From NCBI GenBank assembly GCA_016617855.1, contig JAECUM010094028.1:1-64000 (forward strand): a stretch of DNA of 64,000 nt, written 5' to 3'. The position numbers and the translations under genes were made by a program. This stretch comes from Megalonaias nervosa. Taxonomy: Eukaryota; Mollusca; Bivalvia; Unionida; Unionidae. Below are positions 51,315-60,191 of the stretch, one piece after another. Numbering within the stretch: the first letter of the stretch is position 1; every line of letters starts with the position of its first letter. The notes below the pieces were generated by a model, which ran no database searches, was not told the origin of the DNA, and saw only the letters and a program-made list of their open reading frames with translations.

Positions 51315-51827
51315 ATGGAGCAAAATGAGTTTGTAAAGCATCCAATCATTACAAATTATGAAGCATCTCGTGATGGTGTAATTAGGCACTGTAGATTAAA
51401 GAAACCAGTCAGTAATGTTGATAAATTTGGTTATCTTAGATTTAATACCAGTGGAAATAAAAGTTATTTCTCACATAGATTCATCTACGAATGTTTTTAT
51501 GGGGTCATTAAAGATGGACTTTTAATAGATCACATCAGTGGTGATAAACTTGATAACTCGCTTGATAACTTGCGAATTGTTAAACAAAGTCAAAATTGTA
51601 AGTCCAGAAATTCTGGCGGCGCACGATACGCAAGGGCTGTTAAATCTATAATTACAGATGGCGAAGAAATTATATTTAAGTCAATTAATTCTGCTGGTAA
51701 ATACTTCAACATAGTATCACCTTCAGTAAAATACGTGGCGGATAATATCACAAGATCTGCTTTTTCAATGAGATTTGGACGAAAAGTCAGATTCCAGTAT
51801 GTTAGTCTACCAGAACCTTCTTCATGA
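51315..51827 (+). CDS. Free-standing HNH endonuclease with NUMOD-type domains
   Basis: Intact 170-residue frame 29 bp after the zinc protein. Residues ~9-50 (YEASRDGVIRH...FGYLRF) match the NUMOD4 pattern. Residues ~54-95 carry the HNH_3 motif (HRFIYECF, then LIDHISGDKLDNSLDNLRIV). Residues ~120-150 (FKSINSAGKYFNIVSPSV) resemble the NUMOD1 DNA-binding helix. This arrangement is standard in phage and giant-virus homing endonucleases that cut DNA site-specifically to spread their own gene. Its presence as an unbroken gene in an otherwise decaying animal element is unexpected. No intron or intein surrounds it. Confidence 0.82.
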   Translation: MEQNEFVKHPIITNYEASRDGVIRHCRLKKPVSNVDKFGYLRFNTSGNKSYFSHRFIYECFYGVIKDGLLIDHISGDKLDNSLDNLRIVKQSQNCKSRNSGGARYARAVKSIITDGEEIIFKSINSAGKYFNIVSPSVKYVADNITRSAFSMRFGRKVRFQYVSLPEPSS

Positions 51828-52340
51828 ACCAGTATCTCTTTCTTTCTCTCTTTTTTGCTTTCATAGTTTGTTTTACGTGTTTCATCCAAGGTATGTTTTA
51901 TGCAGGTGTTTTTTTTCATGATGTAATGTTCCTATGGTATCAGATGATTAAGCGAGACAACTCCGTCAAGCATAACTTAGTAAATTTTGCAGTTGTCTTA
52001 TGACAGCAATATACTGTTAGTTTTGGTCAAAATGGATCACACACTGTTTTGAGCAAGTATTGATATATCTTTCAAATTTAATAGTACTCAAAACACATAT
52101 CACATTCTCTGATTGTCCAAACTTCGACTGTAAAAACATTCCAATGAATTTAGTTATGCATGTTAAATCTCAACAATATTGCAAATAAAAATAAGATGAT
52201 AAAAATCATCTTTAGAAATACTTAGTATTTTTATTATTTTGTTGATTTTGTTTGAAAATCTTGTTTTTTGTTGGTTTTTTGTTCGAAAATCTTGTTTTTT
52301 GCATGAAAAATGGCCAAAAAAATCAATGAAAATCAGCCAG

Positions 52341-52576
52341 ATTTGTAGGGCTGAGAGGGTCAAACCCCCAGCGATTCTCTAATTGATTTTGATGATTTTT
52401 TGACTTTGTAAAAAACTTTGGTCAAAATGTTCCTATTTTTTGCTAATATGAAGTGACTTTTGATCAAAATTTCTTATTTTTTATCAGTTTTTAGTAAGTC
52501 ATTGTCAGATTTATCAAGAAATCATGAAAATCAATTAGAGAATCGCTGGGGGTTTGACCCTCTCAGCGCTACAAAT
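52341..52576. repeat. Inverted repeat, 50-bp arms, 136-bp spacer
   Basis: The left arm 52,341-52,390 ('atttgtagggctgagaggg...') and right arm 52,527-52,576 are inverted copies with one mismatch seen by eye. The spacer is T- and A-rich ('gattttttgactttg'). No target duplication is evident. It could be a MITE or a cruciform-forming site. Confidence 0.85.
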
Positions 52577-52889
52577 TTTCAATAATTTCGTTGTTGTATA
52601 AATAATGAAGCTGTATGTTGCACAGTGTGCATAATACTCTATGTTTATGTAAAGTATCGACTTATGTTTGTGTAAAATCTCAATAATATTTATGTTTTCC
52701 ACATTCTTATGAAACGCTTTGCGACTCAGCAGTGAATTGTATACATAAGGTTATTTTTAGAAATGAATATGGCATTGCGTGTTCGTATAATTTATCGATT
52801 ATTTTAGTATCCTTAGCAACGTCTGATTAATACAGACTTCTAACTGTGGGTTTTGTGTATGTAGTTTCAAGCATTTGGAAACTGAAAAT

Positions 52890-53000
52890 AAAATCACATT
52901 TTACAATAAATTGTGATTTTATTAAGAAACCCACAATACATTTTACAATAAATTGTGATTTTATTAAGAAATCCACAATACATTTTACAATAATTATGAT
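52890..53000. repeat. Direct repeat, ~46 bp, 2.5 copies
   Basis: The unit 'cattttacaataaattgtg' + 'attttattaagaaa(c/t)cc' occurs about two and a half times. Each unit contains a short palindrome (acaat...attgt). The units lie directly end to end, so it is not a CRISPR. Confidence 0.8.
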
Positions 53001-53065
53001 TTTATTCTGTATACTTTAAGTACATTATGTTTTAACTATATAATAATATTTTCATTATGTATATA

Positions 53066-53146
53066 TTGTGAAGTCCGGTGGCCGATTGCTAACGCGCTGG
53101 ATTTTCGTACTCAAGGTCCGTGGTTCGATTCTCATGACCGGCATAC
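53066..53146 (+). mobile_element. tRNA-Leu/Ser-like SINE head
   Basis: 'ggtggccgattgctaacgc' resembles a box A of class II tRNAs and 'cgtggttcgattctcatg' a box B. Outer bases ccggt/accgg can pair. There is no variable arm and the anticodon stem is poor, so this is a tRNA-derived SINE rather than a tRNA gene. The sequence after it (to about 53,335) folds back on itself. Confidence 0.6.
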
Positions 53147-53204
53147 TGTCGGGCGAAAGGTGATATTATGCCAAAATTTATTATTCAATGGGGCATAGCC
53201 AGCC

Positions 53205-53335
53205 CTTCTGCGTTTCAATAGAAAATTTGCACACTCTCCCACCATGTCACTTGGTGGGTGCAATTTTGCACTCCCTGGGTGATTATGATGGGGGAGTGTG
53301 CAAAAATTTCTATTGAACGTAGAGAAGGCCCGTAG
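53205..53335. repeat. Inverted repeat, ~42-bp arms
   Basis: The arms around 53,207-53,250 ('agcccttctgcgtttcaat') and 53,289-53,333 ('attgaacgtagagaaggcc') are imperfect inverted copies. It may be the body of the SINE or a separate MITE. Confidence 0.7.
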
Positions 53336-53349
53336 TATTGTCTTTAAGA

Positions 53350-53471
53350 TAAGTTTGTATGTGACTGTGCTGTCCTAGAGTTAAAATTCTTAGAATTAAG
53401 TTTGTATGTGACTGTGCTGTCCTAGAGTTAAAGTTCTTAGAATTAAGTTTGTATGTGACTGTGCTGTCCCT
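53350..53471. repeat. 47-bp minisatellite, 2.6 copies
   Basis: 'taagtttgtatgtgactg' + 'tgctgtcctagagtta...' repeats with a single difference between the first two copies, then a partial third. Confidence 0.9.
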
Positions 53472-53787
53472 ATAAATATATGTAAATACGTTACTGTAAA
53501 TACTGTTGCTGTAAATATGCTTGCTTGATTTAAGGGGTTACATGAAATCACAATGCCTAGACAGCCCTCTGAATTTCTAATATTTCATTTCAATTAGGAA
53601 TTCGCTGAGGGGGGGTGTGTTTATGTGTCTGCGTCCATAAGATAAGTTTATATATAACCTCTGAGCCTGCTAGGATGTCCTTTGGCAACCTAGTGGTTTC
53701 ACATGGGTTTAAACTGTGTTGTAAATATGCTTGCTGTAAATACGCTACTGTAATTAAGATTCTGTGTTTTGTGCTGTCCTTAATTAA

Positions 53788-53940
53788 GATATAATCATAA
53801 TCATATGTATATAATCATATGTATATAATCATATGTATATAATCATAATCATAATCATATGTATATAATCATAATAATATGTATATAATAATATTTATAT
53901 AATAATATGTATATAATCATAATCATATGTATATAATCAT
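53788..53940. repeat. AT-rich array of 'atatgtatataatcata'
   Basis: About nine head-to-tail units of roughly 17 bp with length variants, ending about 90 bp before the 54,027 frame. Confidence 0.9.
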
Positions 53941-54026
53941 CTTGAAACAGTCCTTAGGGACTATTATTTTTATTTTATTAATATTATTCTGATTTTATTT
54001 TTATATTAAACAAACACTATAACATA

Positions 54027-54431
54027 ATGAATTCCGAAAACATTAATGTTATTATTTCTGCGATTAAAATATTACAACATAACGGTATAAATATATCTGA
54101 TAATCTTAATCCTGAAAAAATTCTGTCTGACTTTCAATCATTAGAACAACGGAAATTAGAGAACAGGTACACTTTGCCATCTGATTATAAATTCATAAAG
54201 TTTATCCAGCAGGCAATGTTACAGTCGCTGGCAACAGCTACAGATAATCAGGTAAAGCTGTTTGTGCCTCTCTCAAACGCTATTGACAAAATTAAGTTAG
54301 AATTATCTCATGAATATGAACAGAAAAAGATTCTGAACTTTCATATAAGACAGTTAAGAGAGCATTGTGAAAATGAAAGTGAAGGTGGAGTTAATGTGAT
54401 AATGGCTAGACAAAATCTCTGGCAAAACTAG
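54027..54431 (+). CDS. Hypothetical helical protein, 134 aa
   Basis: Intact frame on the plus strand, preceded by an AT-rich region with 'tatattaaacaaacactataaca' just upstream of the ATG. The product is mainly charged and helical with Asn/Ile-rich composition typical of the element's genes and a predicted coiled segment at about 85-110 (LSHEYEQKKILNFHIRQLREH). There is no membrane segment and no Cys cluster. I do not recognise a family. It converges on the minor-capsid-like gene, with a possible terminator hairpin between them. Confidence 0.55.
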   Translation: MNSENINVIISAIKILQHNGINISDNLNPEKILSDFQSLEQRKLENRYTLPSDYKFIKFIQQAMLQSLATATDNQVKLFVPLSNAIDKIKLELSHEYEQKKILNFHIRQLREHCENESEGGVNVIMARQNLWQN

Positions 54432-54485
54432 TATACAGGTTATTTATTTATAATATTTTATTCTGATAATTACGATTTACCCCAG

Positions 54486-54537
54486 TAAAAAAAAATTATT
54501 CTGATCCGAGTTAGATTCGGATATTTTTTTTTGTTTT
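54486..54537. terminator. A-run, hairpin, T-run between convergent genes
   Basis: An A9 run, then a stem ATCCGA/TCGGAT (54,504-54,522) with a short loop, then a long T-run, placed between the convergent ends at 54,431 and 54,558. The symmetry would serve transcripts from both strands. It is circumstantial: RNA polymerase II does not need such a site, but viral and Pol III-like systems may. Confidence 0.35.
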
Positions 54538-54557
54538 TTTTGTTTTGCGATAACACT

Positions 54558-55964
54558 CTATGATCTCACATACAGATTAATACTTAAAACTTCATTTTGC
54601 AAATCCAAAATATGTCCTATTTGGTCTGTAAGTTTGAAATGTATCCTTGATAATAACGGATTATGTACACATAGATAAACGGGGTTAATTGGTTCAGATA
54701 CAATTAACCATCCGGGTGGCGCTTGAGGACTGAATGAATATAATATATACCCTTGCTCTGCAGTGCTACTTTTTGAAAGATCTACTTGATAGCTGCCATC
54801 AATTACATCACATACTAGATTGACTGCGATTGTTGATGTTATATTAACAATACCAGGCGAGATATGACGGCCTCCACCGTATGGATCGTTATTGTGTTTA
54901 AGAATAACTGGTGGTGGGGCTATTTTTATCCACGCTGCAAATACTTTAGGGAAATATTCATCAATGACATCGTTGAGTTGTTTTTTTTATTTCAGCGTTA
55001 TTTAAATTTGGTATTATAAATGTTTGTAAATCTTTTTCTGTTATTTTGTAATGATCAAGAAATAATTGTTTTCGTTTTGGATCTGTGTAAATATTTCCAC
55101 TGAGTTTAGTCGCAACATTTATAATACTTCGATCAGCGATGTATAAATCAAATAAGATCCCATTTAAATGTTTTATTGTTTCGATTATCAGATTTTTTAC
55201 ACCATCGTCATAATGTTGTGATAATGAAATAAATAAACTTCTTAAATCATTAAGTGTTTTATCGTATTCAGGCTTAAGAAGCTCTAAAAAAAATTTAAAA
55301 TATTCTTCATCAACAATCTCTCTAGTAGTCCATGTCCTGGCGTCTACGATGATGATATTAAATGCTGATCTAGTTATCTGGGGATCCTTTTACCGTCAAA
55401 ATCGGTAAAGTAATAATTGCTGCTTGGATCAAATTCAAATCCTATATAACGCCATGCATCTTTATTTCGATATTCTGGATCTTTAATGAATCTTCTTTCC
55501 GTTGTGAGAAATTCATTTTTGGTTGGTTCTGGAATTCCATTTGACCTTTGCTTAACATCAGGCCATCCTAACACAGATCTGATCGAACTTTGATAAATAT
55601 CTACAACATAATCAGGGGAATTTATTTCAATCACCGCTGATAATGTTGGTTCATAAACAGTGATTGCTATTTTGGATTCTTTTCCTGTAATAGATTTAAT
55701 TCTGCATTGGAACTCATTATTAATCTGTTCTATTTGATAACTGCCCGTTGAAATTCCAACAACTTGCCAATCAGGAGTTCCATCAGGTTTATTCTTATTC
55801 ACAAATACAAGTGAATTGTTTGCTGGTAGTCCACCAAACGATTTTGACCTGATATTTGGCCAGCTATTATAAACTCGTAATTGTGCTAATGCTATTTCAC
55901 TTGCTGGAATTGCAGTTGGAAAGTTAACATTAAATTCAAGATTGGTCGAACTTTATGATATCAT
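54558..55964 (-). pseudogene. Minor capsid/penton-like protein, broken
   Basis: About 468 codons on the minus strand, probable start at 55,964. Breaks: a TAA at 55,953 (codon 4), a shift at about 55,385 and another in the A8 run at 54,981-54,988. The N-terminal part has the pattern 'FNVNFPTAIPASEIALAQLRVYNSWPNI', which I associate with Polinton proteins that start with a beta-rich virion domain. The C-terminus ends in 'LTDQIGHILDLQNEVLSINLYVRS', a typical closing strand of the same group. The middle (about 55,330-55,000) is helical. The position next to fibre, protease and MCP supports a vertex/penton role, but the assignment rests on context plus weak motif memory. Confidence 0.5.
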
Positions 55965-56087
55965 AGTAGTTTTTGACGGTGTTGTATTAGTGACGATCTG
56001 TTGTAATAGTTCTAATGCTGATATTTATTTAAAATACTTCGTATTTAATTATTATTTTAATAGAACACAATGCATTCTCTCGGGAAT

Positions 56088-56609
56088 TCAATCTTCCACT
56101 TTATCACAAGTTACTTTATCACTAGAATCGCTAGAGAACGCATTGCGTTCTATTCTAAATGCTTCATCGTAGGTTTTCATTATCGTTGCGAACTCCATAT
56201 CAGATATTTTACCATTGCTGAGGTACGCAGAAAGATACGATGATAGTTTAGAATAAGATGTTGTTACTGTGTGTAGTTTTATTATGTAATCATGTAATTT
56301 ATCATTTGTATACATAGATATCTTCTTAGCGATAATACTGAGAATGCCTGCGATAATCGTTGAAGTTGAAACGACAATTGTTATAACTGCAGGTGCTGTC
56401 ATTGTTATTGTTGATAATAATAATCCGGTTCCAGCAATAACAGCAGAAACTGAGTAAACAATTATATCAATAACAACCATACGTCTGCGATATTTTTTTA
56501 CTTTTACTGTATAATCATCGATGATATTTTTTAGTTTGGTTTGACACTCACATACTTGAGCGTATCTGTGACGTTGAACATCAATAAGTGACTCCGTCAC
56601 TTGATTCAT
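56088..56609 (-). CDS. Two-transmembrane protein with helical flanks
   Basis: Intact 173-residue frame. A basic helical N-terminus (KVKKYRRR at 36-43) precedes two close hydrophobic segments at about 44-67 and 72-94, then a helical C-terminus containing 'YLSNGKISDMEFATIMKTYDEAFR' at 129-152. The hairpin membrane topology with amphipathic helices on both sides recalls SLATT-like or viral membrane-remodelling proteins. I cannot assign a family. It lies between the penton-like and fibre-like genes, all on the same strand, suggesting a late virion-block gene. Confidence 0.6.
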   Translation of the reverse strand: MNQVTESLIDVQRHRYAQVCECQTKLKNIIDDYTVKVKKYRRRMVVIDIIVYSVSAVIAGTGLLLSTITMTAPAVITIVVSTSTIIAGILSIIAKKISMYTNDKLHDYIIKLHTVTTSYSKLSSYLSAYLSNGKISDMEFATIMKTYDEAFRIERNAFSSDSSDKVTCDKVED

Positions 56610-56640
56610 TATACAATGACAACATCATTTAATTAAGTAA

Positions 56641-57707
56641 TTAAACAGTTTCAGCTACGAATTCCAGACACCACCAGTAAGGTCTCGGGGTCATTTCCAT
56701 TGATGTCAACGTAAACGTTTCTTTGGTGTCCTTGGTTAGCATCACCAGTAGAGGATTATAATGTACATTCGGTGATGATGAAGTGGCCGCAGTAATTTCC
56801 AAACCGTACACCGATAGCCTGTATAACCCAGTTACTTCTGCTGTATGTTCGAGAGTGTTATCGCGTGGTGTCCATGTTGATGATCCTGATGCTACTGTGT
56901 ACACAATATTTTTAATTTGTCCATGTGGAATTTTAATCAGATTAGTTTTTTGAACAATACTAGGTATTCCACTGACAATGTCGTTGAGTTTTGTGTTAAT
57001 GTCGGAGAGTTTGATATCTACAACCGCTGGACTTCCAAAAAAATCATTAATAGATCTGTTTATGTTTCTACGAAAATTTAAGAAAGTTTGTATGTGATTA
57101 GTAAAATTAGTATTGAGTGTAGTCATTTCATTATTGATTGTAGCTAACGAAGTTGTCATAGGAATTTCCTTATCGTCTACATATTTCTTCATTGCAGCGT
57201 CGAAATCTGATTCTGGTGTTCTAAGATTATTAATACCATTATTATTCATGTTGAGAAATGCACACATTATACCACCATTGACTAATACGTACTTAGATTC
57301 TTGACCATCGACGTATTTTTTGTTGCTGCATCTGTATCTGTGGTTGGGTTTCCAAGGTCTATAATCTTATTTCGATTTATAATAATGTTACCGGTGAATG
57401 AATCACCAGCTCGCTTGATAAAATCGTTAACTGACTTACTGGAATCTTGTATTTTACCTTGATCAGCAAAAGTAACGATATTATTAATAACCGCGGTTGG
57501 AATTCGTATAAGAACATCAAACAGTTGTATATTACTTGTCTTTAATCGTCCTTGTTTATCCTGAAAAACAACGACTTCATTTTGATCCACACTTGTGATA
57601 TTTAATAAATCATCGATTTCATTTCTGAGCTGATCAAGAGTTGCATACTTAGATAAATCGACTTGCTGCTGAGCTTTGCGAGAAGATCTTCTATAAATAT
57701 CTACCAT
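56641..57707 (-). pseudogene. Fibre-like (phage tail-fibre shaft) protein, one frameshift
   Basis: About 355 codons in two frames joined at an A6 run near 57,316-57,321. The region around the junction contains two tandem shaft-type repeats, a first 'NKIIDLGNPTTDTDAATK' and a second 'NNGINNLRTPESDFDAAMKK' followed by YVD. The 'i.nL..P....DAatK.YVD' repeat is characteristic of phage tail fibres. A coiled-coil-like middle (TTLNTNFTNHIQTFLNF) and a beta-rich C-terminal ~100 residues follow, the latter a candidate receptor-binding head. If real, this is the spike that attaches the particle. It has a basic N-terminal tail (MVDIYRRSSRKAQQ) that may anchor in the capsid. The break is described only; an assembly error in the A-run is possible. 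Confidence 0.65.
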
Positions 57708-57719
57708 TATATTTACTAA

Positions 57720-58250
57720 TTATCTGTTTAAGTGTGACAGCGTAGTATATTCATACACGACTTTATGAGGTGGCGTTGATTTTGATACAGCATCAAGTAC
57801 AGCGAGTACTTCTCGACCACATATTGGCGGATCCATTAATTTTTGTGTTGGTAATGTTGAATACCAGATCTTAGAACACATCGAATTCTTACTTTGCATA
57901 GCAGTACTTACTGTGCTAACATATTTTAAAAATTCTTTTGGTGGTGCCAACCCATACGAATCAAAATAAATAATTCCACGTGGATCAATTGCATATGCCA
58001 CCCAATGAGTGCCTTGGCCAGAGTTTTTATCGAGATTAATAATACCAGTTTCATGTTGCATTGCAACGGTAGGTAAATGATCACGCATAAAAACTCCTCT
58101 AAAGTTTTTTATATTCAGTTGCTTAGCAGCATTAAGTAAATCAAAATTAGACATAGGAAGAATCATCGAATTCGATGACGAAGTTACCGGGGCAGTCTTA
58201 GACATTTTCCGTACCATGAATATGGGGTCCCTCGCAATCTTAGACCGCAA
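57720..58250 (-). CDS. Adenain/Ulp1-type cysteine protease
   Basis: Maturation protease of the particle. His82 in GTHWVAYA, Asp97 in YFDSYGLAPP and Cys144 in PPICGREV give the catalytic order His-Asp-Cys of adenovirus-type proteases, as in Polintons. Residue numbers count from Met at 58,250. The conserved core starts at Met33 (58,154, MSNFDLL). The frame is open further upstream to 58,337 as a Lys/Arg/Ser-rich extension with repeated 'xSK' units, immediately after the stop of the preceding small protein. The protease may therefore be made from its own ATG or by a -1 frameshift. It is intact, about 145-175 residues, typical for the family. Confidence 0.82.
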   Translation of the reverse strand: MRSKIARDPIFMVRKMSKTAPVTSSSNSMILPMSNFDLLNAAKQLNIKNFRGVFMRDHLPTVAMQHETGIINLDKNSGQGTHWVAYAIDPRGIIYFDSYGLAPPKEFLKYVSTVSTAMQSKNSMCSKIWYSTLPTQKLMDPPICGREVLAVLDAVSKSTPPHKVVYEYTTLSHLNR

Positions 58251-58333
58251 CCATATACTGGGCCTGATAATCTTAGACGGCCCGGCTGTGGAACGTTTGG
58301 TGCTCTTAGACGTCTTCCGCGTTGTTTTGCCCG

Positions 58334-58738
58334 TTAGTTTTTTTTTAAAAAGTTTTCTGCGTGCGTAATTCCTTGACCCGTTGCTTTCTTTAACGCCATT
58401 CCAGCAGCTGTTCCAACAGCGCCTAATGCAGCTGCTTTTGCAACAGCCGGGGCTGCAGCGGCTATTATTGCTGGTAACGCGGCAAGAAGTGGAAATATGC
58501 CACCCGTTTTAACGATGTCTTTAATGACACTCGCAGAAAGATTAAGTTTTATACCTTTATTTAATTTTTTTGCTTCATTGAAATGCTTATGCTGGCGTTC
58601 TGATAATGATAGCTCATTCGGACCGCCTGCGATTTGTTCTCGCTTTAGTGATATTTTTGTCGCACAATTATTTTTTGATGATGATTGTAGCTTTTTAATC
58701 TGACCAGGAGTCAGACTGACATTAACTAGATGTGACAT
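58334..58738 (-). CDS. Small core/minor-capsid-like protein with Ala/Gly hydrophobic segment
   Basis: 134 residues. A charged Lys-rich N-terminal half (LTPGQIKKLQSSSKNN, then HKHFNEAKKLNKGIKL) is followed by 'TGGIFPLLAALPAIIAAAAPAVAKAAALGAVGTAAG' read in pieces at about 78-113 and a basic tail ending LKKN. Small proteins of this build, with Ala/Gly-rich hydrophobic segments, lie beside the protease and MCP in many Polintons and resemble adenovirus pX/pVI-like core or membrane-lytic proteins. The stop at 58,334 follows directly on a TTTTTAAAAAAAAAC run, in which a -1 slip would continue into the protease frame. Confidence 0.65.
   Translation of the reverse strand: MSHLVNVSLTPGQIKKLQSSSKNNCATKISLKREQIAGGPNELSLSERQHKHFNEAKKLNKGIKLNLSASVIKDIVKTGGIFPLLAALPAIIAAAAPAVAKAAALGAVGTAAGMALKKATGQGITHAENFLKKN
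58337..58351 (-). promoter_or_regulatory. Candidate -1 ribosomal slippery site
   Basis: On the minus strand the codons read ttt tta aaa aaa aac taa. Both T-TTA-AAA and A-AAA-AAC fit the X-XXY-YYZ heptamer in the zero frame, and the -1 frame is open from here through the protease. A short GC stem (gggcc/ggccc) is possible about 55-90 bases downstream, farther than usual. The simpler explanation is an indel in the A9 run. Confidence 0.35.
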
Positions 58739-58762
58739 TTATAATTATTATGAGCAATCTAA

Positions 58763-60133
58763 TTACATGTTTTCTACTGGGGCATCAATAACTCTCATTT
58801 GTCCACCAACACCTTCAAGTAACATTGATTTATCACTAAGTATAACAGCGACAGCTCTGTAATTAGCAATAGCTCCTCGGTTTACGCGAGCTCGAAAATG
58901 TATATCAACGACGGATTGTCTGAACAAATCTAAATGTTCCAGCGAAAAGTAATAAATCAGATATAATGTTGTAAAATCTAGCTGTGATATTTGTAAACCA
59001 GAATCAATATTTTGATCACGTCCCATAAATGTCATTAATCGATGATATGAACGCGCAACATGATTATTTTCAAAATTTAGCAACACTTCTTCAGAAGGTT
59101 CTTGATGTCCATTTATCCTCAAAGAAACTTCACTAACCCCAAGCGTGTCAAATATCATTGTGCTTAGATTTTGTGAGTTTACTCGTTCAGTATTTTCAAG
59201 TGCAATAAATATATGTCTTGGTGCAGAAACACCTTGCTGTGATGCTATTTGCCAAGTAAATAAACCATTAACATTACTCTGCACAGCATCTGTGGTCATT
59301 GTCAACCATGATAACATTGATTTACCACCTTGACTCATAAAAGAAAGTAAATGTTCTTCTTCAGGTATTGTTGGAGTCATTGCTGGCATCCGCAATGAAA
59401 GTTTTGTTAAATTTACTATACCAGCGGGTCTCCATATTGCATCATCGTCAGTACCCTTCCGCACAAGTGCAATTATATGCTTAGCTCCGAAAATGACTTT
59501 TCTGACATTTCTGCAAAATCCAAACATATGTGATAATGGAATTGCACATGAAAACGCTCTTCTGTTTCCTTGTAACATTGCTCAATGTGATCTAAATCCT
59601 AAGTTAAAATCTGGATCAGCACCATGAACCACCGGATTTACATCAGCATCAGCGGCGCCGGCGAAGTTTCTTGGTCGTCTTATATCATATTGTTGATACT
59701 CTGGAAAATTAGAAGTATCTTTTACAAACATCATTGATGGACCAGCTGATCTTGAATAATCATCACTATATCGCGCAAGACCAAGTATCGTCGTGGCAAC
59801 ATCAACATCATTATAGATTGCTTCAATATTTTTTTCATCAATCATGTATATGGCGCTTTTGAATAAAGCCATAACACTGTTGTTAACAAAACCAACACCA
59901 ACATCAGCTGCGTATGGAGTATTATCAGCTCGCAAAATTTCACCTTCAACCTCGATAAATGCTTCAGTGGGTAAGAAATATCTGCTTGTATCCTGAACTT
60001 GCAGCTCAATTTGTCCTCCACGCTGATTTGGCTTTTGTGCGTCATAAGAATAATATTGATAATCGCGCACAGATTCATCTTTTAAAAGTGGTGCATCCAA
60101 GTCAAACACGGGATCAGATATACGCTTGAACAT
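58763..60133 (-). pseudogene. Major capsid protein (double-jelly-roll type), one in-frame TGA
   Basis: A single reading frame of 456 codons broken only by TGA at 59,582-59,584. The N-terminal part (DPVFDLDAPLL..., beta-rich with 'YFLPTEAFIEVEGEI') and the following 'AIPLSHMFGFCRNVRKVIFG' segment with 'LSLRMPAMTP' resemble Polinton and adintovirus MCPs. The C-terminal part is beta-rich too. Length is toward the short side for the family (about 450-600). It lies between the core-like protein and the small 124-aa gene, the normal late-block position. The TGA sits before AMLQGNRRAF, and a second initiation there would lack the first jelly roll. Confidence 0.75.
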
Positions 60134-60191
60134 CTTTATTATTATCGTCTTTGTCTAACACGAAGACCGCTTCCTGCTATCAGACTAGCGG

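Larger units (their letters stand above)
51828..54026. other. 2.2-kb non-coding island within the element
   Basis: A long stretch without any frame, unusual in a compact virus-like element. It contains a 50-bp inverted repeat (52,341-52,576), a ~46-bp direct repeat (52,890-53,000), a tRNA Leu-like SINE head (53,066-53,146), a second inverted repeat (53,205-53,335), a 47-bp minisatellite (53,350-53,471) and an AT-rich ~17-bp array (53,790-53,940). It is probably a patchwork of later insertions; an origin-like role for the palindromes cannot be judged. Confidence 0.6.

Noticed and set aside
53066..53146. Possible functional tRNA gene in the non-coding island
   Set aside because: Box A/B-like motifs are present, but there is no proper anticodon stem, no variable arm for a Leu/Ser type and only partial acceptor pairing. 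It is better explained as a SINE head.
52890..53471. Spaced direct repeats resembling a CRISPR-like array
   Set aside because: Units are directly tandem, without unique spacers, in a eukaryotic context without cas genes.
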